From the NCBI RefSeq assembly GCF_001507645.1, contig NZ_CP013909.1:2790001-2854000 (forward strand): a stretch of 64,000 bases of DNA, read 5' to 3'. The stretch's first letter is position 1; every line of letters starts with the position of its first letter. The position numbers and the translations under genes were made by a program. Below the pieces are notes generated by a model, which worked only from the letters and a program-made list of their open reading frames with translations, did not search any database and was not told the origin of the DNA. The DNA is from Hymenobacter sedentarius (GTDB taxonomy: Bacteria; Bacteroidota; Bacteroidia; Cytophagales; Hymenobacteraceae). Shown piece after piece: positions 7,987-16,119 of the stretch.

Positions 7987-10113
7987 GTGCGCATATCCCC
8001 CTCCACCAAACGACTTCTTATCGGCATTCTGGGCAGTTTGGCTGCGCTTCTTCTGCTGGCTTTCGCCGTGTTTCAGTGGAAGCGCCAGCAATTGCTGACC
8101 TACGCTTTGGGCGAAGTAAAAGCCAAGGTTGAGCGCAAATACCCGGTGATTCTCACCCTGGGGCCAGCCCAATTTTCGGGTTTCAAAACCGTAGAAATCG
8201 CCGGGCTGAGCATCGTGCCGCGCGCTACCCCCACCGATACCCTGCTCACCGCCAAGCTGCTGGAGGCCAGCCTGAGCGTGCGGTCCCTGTTTGCGGGGCG
8301 GCCGGTATTCAGCGGGCTCGAAATCACGACGGCTCGCCTCACGCCCCATAAAACTGCCCACGGCGACAACTACGGCTTTCTGATTAAAAAGCAAAAAGCC
8401 AGCACCGTGCCGCGCGACACCACGAAGGGCACCAACTACGGGATGCTCCTGAACCAGGTGCTCGAAACGGTCTTCGACAACGTGCCGGGCGAGGCCAGCT
8501 TCAAAGATTTTTTCGTCACGTACTACAGCCCACACCACTCGGCGCTGTTGCGCCTGCCCGAGCTTAGCATCAAGAACGGCGACATTTCGGGGCGGCTCAC
8601 GGCCAACATCGATTCGGTATCAAACGAGCTGGGCATCAGCGGGCACATCGAGCCGGGCGACTACGCCCTGTCGGCGCGGGTGTTTGGCGTAGGCGGCTCG
8701 GTGCAGCTGCCGTACGTGCCGCGCCGCTTTGGGGCCCTGGTAAGCTTCGATACGGTGCTGGTGCGGCTGGACAGCAAGGACTTCGACAACGACGATACCG
8801 GCGGCAAGCTGACCGTGCGTGGCTCGCTGGCGGCCCGCAACTTTAGCCTGTACCACCCCAAACTGGCGGCCGACGAAATCGAAGTAAAGCGCGGCGCCCT
8901 GGACTTTGTGGCCACGCTGGGCCGCGGTACCGCGGTGCTGGAAAAGGGCAGCAAGGTCACGGTAAACAAAATCGTGCTCTTCCCCGAGCTCAACGTGCGC
9001 CTGAAGCCCAGCCGGGCCGTCAGCATCAACGTGACGTCGGCTGAGACGCCGGCCAACGACTTCTTTGAATCGCTGCCCACGGGTATTTTCGACGAGGTGC
9101 GGGGCGTGAAGGGCACGGGTACGCTCACTTACCACTTGCGCAGCAGCCTGGACATGGCGCACGTCGACAGCCTGAAATTTGATTCTGGCCTGCGCGGCAA
9201 GAACTTCAAGCTCACCAGCTTCGGCGACGAAGACCTGAACAAGCTGAACACGCCCTTCCTCCACACCGTGTACAACGACAAGGGCGACTCCGTGCGCACG
9301 TTCGTCGTGGGCCCGCCCAACCCCGACTTTGTGCCTTACAACGAAGTCTCGCCCTACCTCATTCACGCCATCACCACGGCCGAGGACCCGCGCTTCTTCA
9401 CCCACAAAGGCTTTATGGAGCAGGCGTTTGTGAAGTCGGCCATCCAGAACATCAAGGAGAAACGCTTTGCCCGCGGCGGCAGCACCATTTCCATGCAGCT
9501 GGTCAAAAACGTGTTTCTGACCCGGCAGAAGACGGTGGCCCGCAAGATAGAAGAAGCCCTGATTGTGTGGCTGCTCGAAAACACGCGCCTGGCCAGCAAG
9601 CAGCGCATGTTTGAGGTATACCTGAACATCATTGAGTGGGGCCCGAGCAAGTACCGCTGGCCCAGCGGCAAGCGCGGCGTGTACGGCGTGAAAGACGCGG
9701 CCCTGTTCTACTACGGCAAGCGTCCCAGCGAGCTCAACCTGACCGAGAGCCTCTATCTGGCCAGCATCATTCCCAAGCCCAAGTATTCGCGCTACTCATT
9801 CGATTCCTACGGCGGCCTGCGGAGCAGCACGCGCTACTTCTTCCGGCTGATTGCCAACATCATGGCCACCCGCGGCCTTATCACGGATACGGACCGCGAA
9901 AACCTGGCCTACTCGCTCAACCTGCGGGGCCCGGCCAAGCAGTTCATGCATTTCGCCCCGCGGCCCGATACCTCCCGCGCCACTGCCGCCGCCGACTCCA
10001 GCCAGTTTGAGCCCCTCAACCTGATTGACTTGCTCAACACCGGCGCCGCTACGCCCGATGCCGGCGTGAACTCCGGCGCGCCGGAGGTGGAGCCGCCCAA
10101 AGCCCCCAAGTAG
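7987..10113 (+). CDS. biosynthetic peptidoglycan transglycosylase (GT51), no transpeptidase domain
   Basis: It polymerises lipid II into glycan strands on the outer side of the inner membrane. One N-terminal membrane anchor (residues about 9-28, LLIGILGSLAALLLLAF) is followed by roughly 430 residues of beta-rich periplasmic sequence. This region resembles AsmA/TamB-like or DUF748-type repeats. The GT51 domain begins near residue 463 with TTAEDPRFFTHKGF (catalytic Glu), then RGGSTISMQLVKNVFLTRQK, RKIEEALIVWLLE and YLNIIEWGP. The usual penicillin-binding transpeptidase domain is absent. The large unrelated periplasmic domain before GT51 is typical of a Bacteroidota subfamily. GTG 7987 is chosen because a promoter box lies at 7946-7953. 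Confidence 0.85.
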   Translation: MRISPSTKRLLIGILGSLAALLLLAFAVFQWKRQQLLTYALGEVKAKVERKYPVILTLGPAQFSGFKTVEIAGLSIVPRATPTDTLLTAKLLEASLSVRSLFAGRPVFSGLEITTARLTPHKTAHGDNYGFLIKKQKASTVPRDTTKGTNYGMLLNQVLETVFDNVPGEASFKDFFVTYYSPHHSALLRLPELSIKNGDISGRLTANIDSVSNELGISGHIEPGDYALSARVFGVGGSVQLPYVPRRFGALVSFDTVLVRLDSKDFDNDDTGGKLTVRGSLAARNFSLYHPKLAADEIEVKRGALDFVATLGRGTAVLEKGSKVTVNKIVLFPELNVRLKPSRAVSINVTSAETPANDFFESLPTGIFDEVRGVKGTGTLTYHLRSSLDMAHVDSLKFDSGLRGKNFKLTSFGDEDLNKLNTPFLHTVYNDKGDSVRTFVVGPPNPDFVPYNEVSPYLIHAITTAEDPRFFTHKGFMEQAFVKSAIQNIKEKRFARGGSTISMQLVKNVFLTRQKTVARKIEEALIVWLLENTRLASKQRMFEVYLNIIEWGPSKYRWPSGKRGVYGVKDAALFYYGKRPSELNLTESLYLASIIPKPKYSRYSFDSYGGLRSSTRYFFRLIANIMATRGLITDTDRENLAYSLNLRGPAKQFMHFAPRPDTSRATAAADSSQFEPLNLIDLLNTGAATPDAGVNSGAPEVEPPKAPK

Positions 10114-10142
10114 CACCGCGAAAGTGCGTGGCGCGCAAGCAG

Positions 10143-11066
10143 TTATTCTGATTCTTTCTTTGGCCACACCACCGAGGCTAAAACACTCAGCACGAGCAGG
10201 CCGCCTACCACGCCGAGGGCAATGGGCATGGGAATGGGGAAGAAGCTTTCGACCAGAATCTTGGCTCCAATAAATACTAGGATAAGCGAGAGGCCATAAT
10301 GCAGGTGGTGAAACACACGCATCATGCGGGCCAGGGCAAAGTACATGGCCCGCAGGCCCAACAGGGCAAACACGTTGGAGGTGAAAACCACGAAGGTGTT
10401 GCGGGTGATGGCCAAAATGGCCGGAATGGAATCGGCGGCAAACACGACGTCGGTGGTTTCGACCATTACCAGCACCACAAACAGGGGCGTGGCAAAGCGC
10501 AGGCCGTCGCGGCGGATGAAGAATCTTCCGCCGTCCAGCTGCCGGGTAATGGGCAGGTGGCGGCTCAGAAAGCGCACCACGGGGTTGTTTTCGGGGTCAA
10601 TTTCGGGTTCGTCGCCGGTCAGGCCCATCCGAATGCCGGTGTACACCAGGAAGGCCCCCAGCAGGTAAATCAGGAAGTGAAACTTGGCCAGCAAGGCCCC
10701 GCCCACCAGAATGAACACCCCGCGCAGAATGAGTGCGCCCAGCACGCCCCAGAACAGGATGCGGTGCTGGTACTGCGCGGGCACTTTGAAGTAGTTGAAG
10801 ATGAGCAGGAAGACAAACAGGTTGTCGACGCTCAATGCCTTCTCTACCAGATAGCCGGTGAGCCACTGCAGCCCGGCTTCGGAGCCCATGGTGCGGTACA
10901 CCAGCACGTTGAAGCACAGCGAAAGAACGACCCAAAACGCACTCCAGCTCAGGGCTTCGCGCAGCTGTATTTCGTGGGCCTTGCGGTTGAAGACCAACAA
11001 GTCGAGCAGTAGCAGTCCGATTACGAATGCATTAAAGGCCAGCCAGAACAGGGGAGAATTTTCCAT
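10143..11066 (-). CDS. TerC/Alx family membrane protein
   Basis: A 307-residue inner-membrane protein of the TerC family, whose E. coli member Alx exports manganese; others are linked to tellurite resistance. It has about eight or nine helices. Conserved acidic residues lie in membrane segments: LLLLDLLVFNRKAHEI near the N-terminus, EKALSVDNLFVFLLIF, and VMVETTDVVFAADSIPAIL. These are the TerC signatures thought to bind metal ions. The N-terminus is set at ATG 11066 (MENSPLFWLAF) because the 18 residues added by the longer frame are not membrane-like. It converges with the transglycosylase gene with only 29 bp between stop codons. Confidence 0.92.
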   Translation of the reverse strand: MENSPLFWLAFNAFVIGLLLLDLLVFNRKAHEIQLREALSWSAFWVVLSLCFNVLVYRTMGSEAGLQWLTGYLVEKALSVDNLFVFLLIFNYFKVPAQYQHRILFWGVLGALILRGVFILVGGALLAKFHFLIYLLGAFLVYTGIRMGLTGDEPEIDPENNPVVRFLSRHLPITRQLDGGRFFIRRDGLRFATPLFVVLVMVETTDVVFAADSIPAILAITRNTFVVFTSNVFALLGLRAMYFALARMMRVFHHLHYGLSLILVFIGAKILVESFFPIPMPIALGVVGGLLVLSVLASVVWPKKESE

Positions 11067-11187
11067 GCGTGGAGGCAAGATACGCCGGGGCAAGGTGCAG
11101 GTTGGCAAAGCGGCACGCATACCGCCGCCACCCCCAATACTGCCTAGCGTAGCTCAATTCCCTACTAGGATGCCTTTTCTGCCCGCG

Positions 11188-11952
11188 CTAGCTGACGTGC
11201 GCGTCGCCCGCCTGTCGCCCCACTGGCTTCAGCGGATGCAGCCAGCTGCCCACTTTCATCTGCAGCACGCCGAAGAAGGCCTCTTCCACGATGCCTTTCG
11301 ACATTTTGGAGGTGCCGCGGGTGCGGTCGGTGAAGATGATGGGCACTTCTTTGATGCGGAAGCCCAACTGGTAGGCCAGCCATTTCATTTCAATCTGGAA
11401 GGCGTAGCCCACAAAGCGGATGCTGTCCAGGTCGATGGCGCGCAGCACCCGCGCGGTGTAGCACTTGAAGCCGGCGGTGGCGTCGCGAATGGGCATGCCC
11501 GTTATCAGGCGCACGTACCAGGAGGCGAAATACGACATCAAAACCCGCGACATGGGCCAGTTTACCACGTTCACGCCCTGAATGTAGCGCGAGCCGATGG
11601 CCATGTCGTAGCCCTCGTAGGCGCAGGCATCGTGCAGGCGAATCAAGTCCTCGGGGTTGTGCGAGAAGTCGGCGTCCATTTCAAACACGTACTCGTAGCC
11701 GTGTGCGAGCGCCCAGCGAAAGCCGTGGAGGTAGGCCGTGCCCAGGCCTTGCTTGCCGCTGCGCTCTTCCAAAAACAAGCGCCCCGGAAATTCGGCTTGC
11801 AGGCCCCGCACAATGGCGGCGGTGCCGTCGGGCGAGCCGTCATCAATAATCAGCACATCGAAATCCCGCGGCAACGACATCACCTTGCGGATAATCAGCT
11901 CTGCATTTTCGCGCTCGTTGTAAGTAGGAATTAGGACGAGGCCTTCACTCAT
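11188..11952 (-). CDS. polyprenol monophosphomannose synthase-like GT2
   Basis: A 254-residue GT2 enzyme of the dolichol-phosphate mannosyltransferase (DPM1) branch, soluble or peripheral. It transfers a sugar, probably mannose, from a nucleotide donor to polyprenyl phosphate. The order of motifs is LVLIPTYNERENAELI, VLIIDDGSPDGTAAIV, KQGLGTAYLHGF, then EMDADFSHNPEDLIRL with the DxD metal site. Next come GSRYIQGVNVVNWP and RDATAGFKCYTARVL. There are no C-terminal membrane helices, unlike the GT2 at 3027. ATG 11952 lies 5 bases from a TATCTTTG box on the - strand. A polyprenyl-sugar product could feed the GT39 enzyme at 46317; that link is inference. Confidence 0.9.
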   Translation of the reverse strand: MSEGLVLIPTYNERENAELIIRKVMSLPRDFDVLIIDDGSPDGTAAIVRGLQAEFPGRLFLEERSGKQGLGTAYLHGFRWALAHGYEYVFEMDADFSHNPEDLIRLHDACAYEGYDMAIGSRYIQGVNVVNWPMSRVLMSYFASWYVRLITGMPIRDATAGFKCYTARVLRAIDLDSIRFVGYAFQIEMKWLAYQLGFRIKEVPIIFTDRTRGTSKMSKGIVEEAFFGVLQMKVGSWLHPLKPVGRQAGDAHVS

Positions 11953-11957
11953 GGGCT

Positions 11958-11965
11958 CAAAGATA
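11958..11965 (-). promoter_or_regulatory. TAnnTTTG box of the DPM1-like gene
   Basis: TATCTTTG on the - strand, 5 bases before ATG 11952. It supports that start and implies a nearly leaderless transcript. Confidence 0.5.
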
Positions 11966-12038
11966 GGGCCTGCCCGCACGAAGCTGCATGGCCGTGCTGA
12001 TTCCCAAGGTGCTATTTAGCGGATAAATCGTAATATTC

Positions 12039-13403
12039 CTATGCTTGTCGCGGCAAATCCACGGCAGGAATCACCTGGTTTGAAGCGGCTAAAGCCCCGG
12101 CTACGCGCCGGGCATGGCGCACGCAATCCGGCACGCTTACCCCGGCGCGCCAATTGGCCACGGCGAGAATGTGCTCGGGTTCCAAGGCCAAAGCGGCCGC
12201 GTGGGCTCCTACAATGTGCTCGTCGAATTGCGGAATGCTGCGGGGCCAAAAGTAGCGGCCCTGCCAGCGCGGGGCGGCCGTGATGCCGTAAAAACGGCTC
12301 AATTCGGCGTGTACGGCGGCTTTCTGGGCCCCCTCGGCTTGGTTGGCAGCGGCCTCGTACTGCGCACCCCCCACAAACGTGGTAAACAGGACCTGCCCGG
12401 CCGGCACCCGCTCCGGGTAAATGGAGCTGGTCCAGATGGAGCCGGCCGCGTAGGTGCCTTCCACCTTGGGGTGCAGCGCCCCGAAGCCGTTGAGCGGGTG
12501 CGCCACGGTTGCGCGGTCGTACGCCGAGAAAACGACGCTCATGGGCGGGTACTGTACGGCCGCCAAAGCCGCGGCTTCCTTCGGGAATAGCGGCTGCAGG
12601 AGGGCGGCCGCCGCAAAAGCGGGCAGAGCCAGCGCCAGGTGCGTGTAGCCAGGAGCGGCTGCTGAAGAGTTGAGCTGGAGCTGATAGCTGCCATCGGCGA
12701 GGCGAGTTACGCCGGTAATCGCCGTATTGGCATGGTAATGAGTGAGCCGGGCCGCGAGCGTATCGGTCAGGGTTTGCACGCCGGCTCGGAGCGTGACGAT
12801 GCGCCGGCGCGCCGCGCCCTTGCCCGTCTTGGTCAGGCCGCGCAGCACCGAGCCGTATTCCTGCTCCAGGGCGGCGAGCTGGGGAAAGGTTTTGTGCAGC
12901 AGCAGGCGCTCGGGGTCGCCGGCGTAGATGCCGGCCATGAAGGGGTTTACGGCATAGTCCACGATTTCGGGGCCGAAGCGGCGGCGGAAAAAGTGGGCAA
13001 CGGTTTCGTGGGCGTTGGGCTGGGCCGCGGGCTGGCGCAGCTCCTGCAGCAGCTGCCACTTGGCTTTCAGGCTAAAAAAGCCGTTGGTGAGCAGGGTGGG
13101 GGGCGAGCCGGGCAGCTGGCGGTAGCGCCCGCCGCGCAGCACAAAGCGGTGTTTGCTCACGGCCGCGCTGTCCTGTATCTGGTCGCTGAGGCCGAGGTCA
13201 GCCAGCAGCTCTTCCAGCTCGGTGCTCAGCTGTAGGGAATTGGGGCCGGCTTCGAGGAGGTAGCCCTCAGGCGTGTGCTGGCTGAGCAGGTCGCCGCCGG
13301 GCCGGGCATCGGCTTCGAACAAGTCGTAGGCCACGCCGGCCTGCTGCAGGTACCAGGCCAGGGTGAGGCCGCTGATGCCGCCGCCGATGATGGCAATTTT
13401 CAT
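12039..13403 (-). CDS. hemG: protoporphyrinogen oxidase (HemG/HemY-type flavoprotein)
   Basis: This FAD enzyme oxidises protoporphyrinogen IX in haem synthesis. The 454-residue protein opens with KIAIIGGGISGLTLAWYLQQ, the FAD-binding GxGxxG fold. It is followed by the E-x-GG-type region FEADARPGGDL and LLEAGPNSLQ, characteristic of PPOX. The C-terminal flavin amine-oxidase motif is ILAVANWRAGVSVPDCVRHA. Length fits HemY-type oxidases. ATG 13403 starts exactly at the flavin fold; the 29-residue extension of the longer frame is rejected. A TAACTTTG box lies at 13428-13435, back to back with the promoter of the divergent phosphatase gene. No other haem gene is in the window. Confidence 0.9.
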   Translation of the reverse strand: MKIAIIGGGISGLTLAWYLQQAGVAYDLFEADARPGGDLLSQHTPEGYLLEAGPNSLQLSTELEELLADLGLSDQIQDSAAVSKHRFVLRGGRYRQLPGSPPTLLTNGFFSLKAKWQLLQELRQPAAQPNAHETVAHFFRRRFGPEIVDYAVNPFMAGIYAGDPERLLLHKTFPQLAALEQEYGSVLRGLTKTGKGAARRRIVTLRAGVQTLTDTLAARLTHYHANTAITGVTRLADGSYQLQLNSSAAAPGYTHLALALPAFAAAALLQPLFPKEAAALAAVQYPPMSVVFSAYDRATVAHPLNGFGALHPKVEGTYAAGSIWTSSIYPERVPAGQVLFTTFVGGAQYEAAANQAEGAQKAAVHAELSRFYGITAAPRWQGRYFWPRSIPQFDEHIVGAHAAALALEPEHILAVANWRAGVSVPDCVRHARRVAGALAASNQVIPAVDLPRQA

Positions 13404-13427
13404 ATGGAGCTTGCGCGAATTGGGCTG

Positions 13428-13435
13428 CAAAGTTA
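13428..13435 (-). promoter_or_regulatory. TAnnTTTG box of hemG
   Basis: TAACTTTG on the - strand, 24 bases upstream of ATG 13403. It forms a divergent promoter pair with the box at 13461-13468. Confidence 0.5.
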
Positions 13436-13460
13436 GCCGGGCAGTCCTGCGGTTGGCCCG

Positions 13461-13468
13461 TAGCTTTG
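13461..13468 (+). promoter_or_regulatory. TAnnTTTG box of the GmhB-like gene
   Basis: TAGCTTTG, 5 bases before ATG 13474. It fixes that start and excludes the upstream extension that would run through the hemG promoter. Confidence 0.55.
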
Positions 13469-13473
13469 CGCCA

Positions 13474-13995
13474 ATGAAAACAAAGAACAAAGCTGTGTTT
13501 CTGGACCGCGACGGCGTCCTGAACGACGAAATCGGCGACTACGTCTGGAAGCTGGACGACTTCGTGGTGAGCCCCGGCGTGCCCGAAAGCCTGGCCCGCC
13601 TGAAGGCAGCCGGCTACTACCTTGTGGTGGTGACCAACCAGGCCGGCATTGCCAAAAAGCTCTACACCGCCGCCGACGTGCTCGACTGCCACACCAAGCT
13701 GCAGGCGGCCTGCAACCACGCCCTCGACGCCCTCTATTTCAGCGATGCGCACCCCAGCGTGAGCGACTCCATCATGCGCAAGCCCGATTCGGGCATGTTC
13801 GAAAAAGCCGTGGCCCGGTTCAACCTCGACGTGTCGCAGTGCTGGATTGTGGGCGACCGGTACCGGGATATGGAAGCAGGCGAGAAAATCGGTGTGCGCG
13901 GCATTATGGTGGGCCACACCGAATTGGTAGATTTCACGCCCCGCGTCGCGGATTTGCAGGCCGCCACGGATATTATTCTGGGGGCAAAAATGTAG
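13474..13995 (+). CDS. HAD phosphatase, D-glycero-manno-heptose 1,7-bisphosphate phosphatase family (GmhB-like)
   Basis: A 173-residue HAD-IIIA phosphatase. The nucleophile motif is AVFLDRDGVLND near residue 7-18. Motif II is VVTNQAGIAKK and motif III/IV is IVGDRYRDMEAGEKIGVRG, ending in a short tail. Enzymes with this pattern remove a phosphate from heptose or histidinol phosphates. GmhB acts in ADP-heptose synthesis for lipopolysaccharide core, which would suit the GT9 gene upstream. The four-cysteine zinc loop of classical GmhB is not present, so substrate is uncertain. The TAG stop codon (13993-13995) lies inside the left arm of an inverted repeat, so the repeat appears to have supplied the end of the gene. 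Confidence 0.8.
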   Translation: MKTKNKAVFLDRDGVLNDEIGDYVWKLDDFVVSPGVPESLARLKAAGYYLVVVTNQAGIAKKLYTAADVLDCHTKLQAACNHALDALYFSDAHPSVSDSIMRKPDSGMFEKAVARFNLDVSQCWIVGDRYRDMEAGEKIGVRGIMVGHTELVDFTPRVADLQAATDIILGAKM

Positions 13996-14090
13996 GAACG
14001 CGCCTTGGCGCGTTCAATCGTTGAACAGTGCCAATGGGCGATTTCGCCCGGATTATTCTGCTGCCGAACGCGCCAAGGCGCGTTCCTACA
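13991..14090. repeat. Intergenic inverted repeat, 25 bp perfect arms (family B)
   Basis: The arm at 13991-14015 is exactly inverted at 14066-14090, with a 50 bp spacer. Each arm is itself a hairpin, built on GAACGCGCC-TT-GGCGCGTTC. It resembles the elements at 22088 and 51213 in beginning with TGTAG and carrying a short internal palindrome. The left arm includes the stop codon of the phosphatase gene. Confidence 0.9.
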
Positions 14091-14105
14091 GTTCTGCCGC
14101 TGGAC

Positions 14106-14149
14106 ATAAAAAGACCGGCCTCCCGTTTGGGGGAGGCCGGTCTTTTTAT
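14106..14149. terminator. Bidirectional intrinsic terminator
   Basis: A strong hairpin, AAGACCGGCCTCCC paired with GGGAGGCCGGTCTT around a short T/G loop, flanked by A-run and T-run on opposite sides. It can end the + strand phosphatase transcript and the - strand small lipoprotein transcript. Confidence 0.85.
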
Positions 14150-14166
14150 GCAATCCAGCTCAATTA

Positions 14167-14322
14167 CTACTGGCGTTCGGCAGGCGTAGCGGTGCTGGCC
14201 GTGATGGGCGCGGAAACGGGCTTAGCTGCTTTGGTGCTGCTGTAAGCGGGGCAAACCTGGCGGTTGCAAGCGCCGAGCGAAAGGGCCGCAAAACCGGCAG
14301 CGAGCAGAACGAGCTTTTTCAT
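14167..14322 (-). CDS. small lipoprotein-like protein (51 residues)
   Basis: Read on the - strand from ATG 14322, the product starts MKKLVLLAAGFAALSLGAC. This is a lysine-headed hydrophobic signal ending in a lipobox-like LGAC, so the mature protein would begin at the lipidated cysteine. The remaining 32 residues are Ala/Thr/Ser/Pro-rich and end at a TAG stop at 14167-14169. A strong intrinsic terminator follows 18 bp downstream, and the gene lies in its own space between two others, which supports a real transcript. No homologue is recognised; the role is unknown. Confidence 0.7.
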   Translation of the reverse strand: MKKLVLLAAGFAALSLGACNRQVCPAYSSTKAAKPVSAPITASTATPAERQ

Positions 14323-14422
14323 AATTATAAAGAAAACGGGTGAGGGGAGACGGGGTTCAGCCTCAAAGATAAGGAGCTACACCTATATTTTAAGAAAAAA
14401 TACCAGCGCAGAAATTGCATTA

Positions 14423-15817
14423 TTAGTATCCCAGAATTTTCATCATGCTGGCGGCTTCCTGCTGCGGCGCAAACACCGTGTCAATAAGCGTGCCGTCGGG
14501 CGCGCGGTCGAGGATGACGTGCTGCGGCGCGGGGATGAGGCAATGCTTGATGCCGCCGTAGCCGCTCAGGCTTTCCTGGTAGGCGCCGGTGTGGAAGAAG
14601 CCCACGTAGAGCGGCTGCGCGTCGGTGGGCTTGCGCTCGGGCAAGAACACCTGGTAGATGTGCTTTTCGGCGTTGTAGTAGTCCTGCGAGTCGCAGGTGA
14701 GGCCGCCGAGCTGCAGCCGTTTGTAGCCTCTTTCCCAGCCGTTAACCGCGAGCATGATAAAGCGCTGGTTAAGCGCCCAGGTGTCGGGCAGGTTCGTGAT
14801 GAACGAGCCGTCAATCATGTACCACAGCTCCTTGTCGTTCTGCAGCTTCTCGTCCAGGATGGAGTAAATGGTGGCCCCGCTTTCGCCCACGGTGAAGATG
14901 CCGAACTCCGTAAAAATGTTGGGCTCGGGCACACCTTCTTCCTTGCAGATGCGCTGAATGGTGCGCAGAATTTCGGCCACCATGTAGGGGTAGTCGTACT
15001 CGGGCTGGATGCTGGTCTGGATGGGGAAGCCGCCGCCAATATCAATGGTGGCCAGCGTGGGGCACACTTTGCGCAGCTCGCAGTACTTGTGCACAAAGCG
15101 GCTCAACTCGGACCAGTAATAGGACGTGTCCTTGATGCCGGTGTTGATGAAGTAGTGCAGCATGGTGAGCTCGAAGCGCGGGTCTTCCTTGATGCGCTTC
15201 TCGTAGAGCGGGATGGCGTCGGCGTAACGGATGCCCAGGCGCGAGGTGTAGAACTGGAAGCGAGGCTCCTCGTCGGAGGCCAGGCGCATGCCCAGGTTCA
15301 CCTTCTCGCGCACGTGGTCGTGGTAGTACTCGATTTCGTTCGGCGCATCGATAATCGGCATGCAGTTCACAAACCCGTCGTTAATCAGGTCGGCAATTTC
15401 CTTTTTGTAGGCCTCGGGCTTGAAGCCGTTGCAGATGATGTGCTTCTGCTTGTCGACCTTGCCCTGGGCATGCAGGTTGCGGATGATGCTGATATCGAAC
15501 CACGATGAGGTTTCGAGGTGGATGTCGTTTTTCAGGGCTTCTTCCAGTACGAAGCGGAAGTGCGACGACTTGGTGCAGTAGGCGTAGGAATACGAGCCCT
15601 GGTAGTTGGTTTGGGCAATGGCGTCGGCAAACCATTGCTTGGCCCGCTGGATCTGGGAGCTGATTTTGGGCAGGTACGTGAGGCGGAGCGGGGTGCCGTA
15701 TTTCTCCACCAGGGCCATCAGGTCGATGTCATGGAAGCGGAGCTCGTGGTCCTGGACGGTGAAATCGGCCGTGGGAAAATCGAAGGTTTGGGAGATGAGG
15801 TCGTGGTACGTATCCAT
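14423..15817 (-). CDS. speA: biosynthetic arginine decarboxylase (PLP, alanine racemase fold)
   Basis: It decarboxylates arginine to agmatine, the first step of putrescine and spermidine synthesis. The 464-residue protein is the short Bacteroidetes form; E. coli SpeA is about 660. The PLP lysine motif is YAYCTKSSHFRF near residue 75-87. The glycine-rich phosphate-binding loop is TIDIGGGFPIQ near residue 255, and the second half has CDSQDYY, the substrate cysteine-loop region, followed by YVGFFHTGAYQ. It is transcribed divergently from an arginase/agmatinase-family gene, the natural next enzyme. A TACTTTTG box lies 50 bases upstream (15867-15874). Decarboxylase function is well supported; specificity for arginine relies on family similarity and the neighbour. 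Confidence 0.88.
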   Translation of the reverse strand: MDTYHDLISQTFDFPTADFTVQDHELRFHDIDLMALVEKYGTPLRLTYLPKISSQIQRAKQWFADAIAQTNYQGSYSYAYCTKSSHFRFVLEEALKNDIHLETSSWFDISIIRNLHAQGKVDKQKHIICNGFKPEAYKKEIADLINDGFVNCMPIIDAPNEIEYYHDHVREKVNLGMRLASDEEPRFQFYTSRLGIRYADAIPLYEKRIKEDPRFELTMLHYFINTGIKDTSYYWSELSRFVHKYCELRKVCPTLATIDIGGGFPIQTSIQPEYDYPYMVAEILRTIQRICKEEGVPEPNIFTEFGIFTVGESGATIYSILDEKLQNDKELWYMIDGSFITNLPDTWALNQRFIMLAVNGWERGYKRLQLGGLTCDSQDYYNAEKHIYQVFLPERKPTDAQPLYVGFFHTGAYQESLSGYGGIKHCLIPAPQHVILDRAPDGTLIDTVFAPQQEAASMMKILGY

Positions 15818-15866
15818 TCGGGTTTTTGAATGCGGCGGGAAAACCCGACCTTTGCAGTCGGCGGGT

Positions 15867-15874
15867 CAAAAGTA
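15867..15874 (-). promoter_or_regulatory. TAnnTTTG box of speA
   Basis: TACTTTTG on the - strand, about 50 bases before ATG 15817. The leader between them holds a weak hairpin (CGGGTTTT with AAAACCCG), which might be regulatory. Confidence 0.45.
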
Positions 15875-16119
15875 CCGCCGAGGTTGGGAAGTAGTGGGAA
15901 CAATCCGTTGTTCTACCGCTGTCCCGCCTCGCATCGTGACGATGGAATGATAGCGACTTGGCTACGGTAGAGCTACTCTACCGCAAGGCAGCGCTCGAAG
16001 GTTTTTTCATTTAACAATTATCAGTTAACAATTAACAAGCGCATACACTCCTAACGGACTGAACGACTGTTGATTGATGAATGATAATTGTATAATGAAT
16101 CCCCTTGGAACGATGCCCC
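15875..16119. other. Divergent intergenic region with a hairpin and AT-rich repeat DNA
   Basis: This region separates two polyamine genes. It holds a small palindrome, CGGTAGA-GCTAC-TCTACCG (15965-15983), and an AT-rich tract at 16009-16040 built from TTAACAATTA-like units in both orientations. Similar AT-rich tracts occur near 33436, 33514, 44820 and 44950. No small ORF was convincing. Confidence 0.5.

Noticed and set aside
12016..13059. 347-residue frame overlapping hemG on the same strand
   Set aside because: Arg/Pro/Ala-rich out-of-frame shadow of the protoporphyrinogen oxidase gene, whose own frame has clear flavin motifs.
14021..14245. 74-residue + strand frame
   Set aside because: It runs through the inverted repeat and the terminator and is antisense to the small lipoprotein gene.
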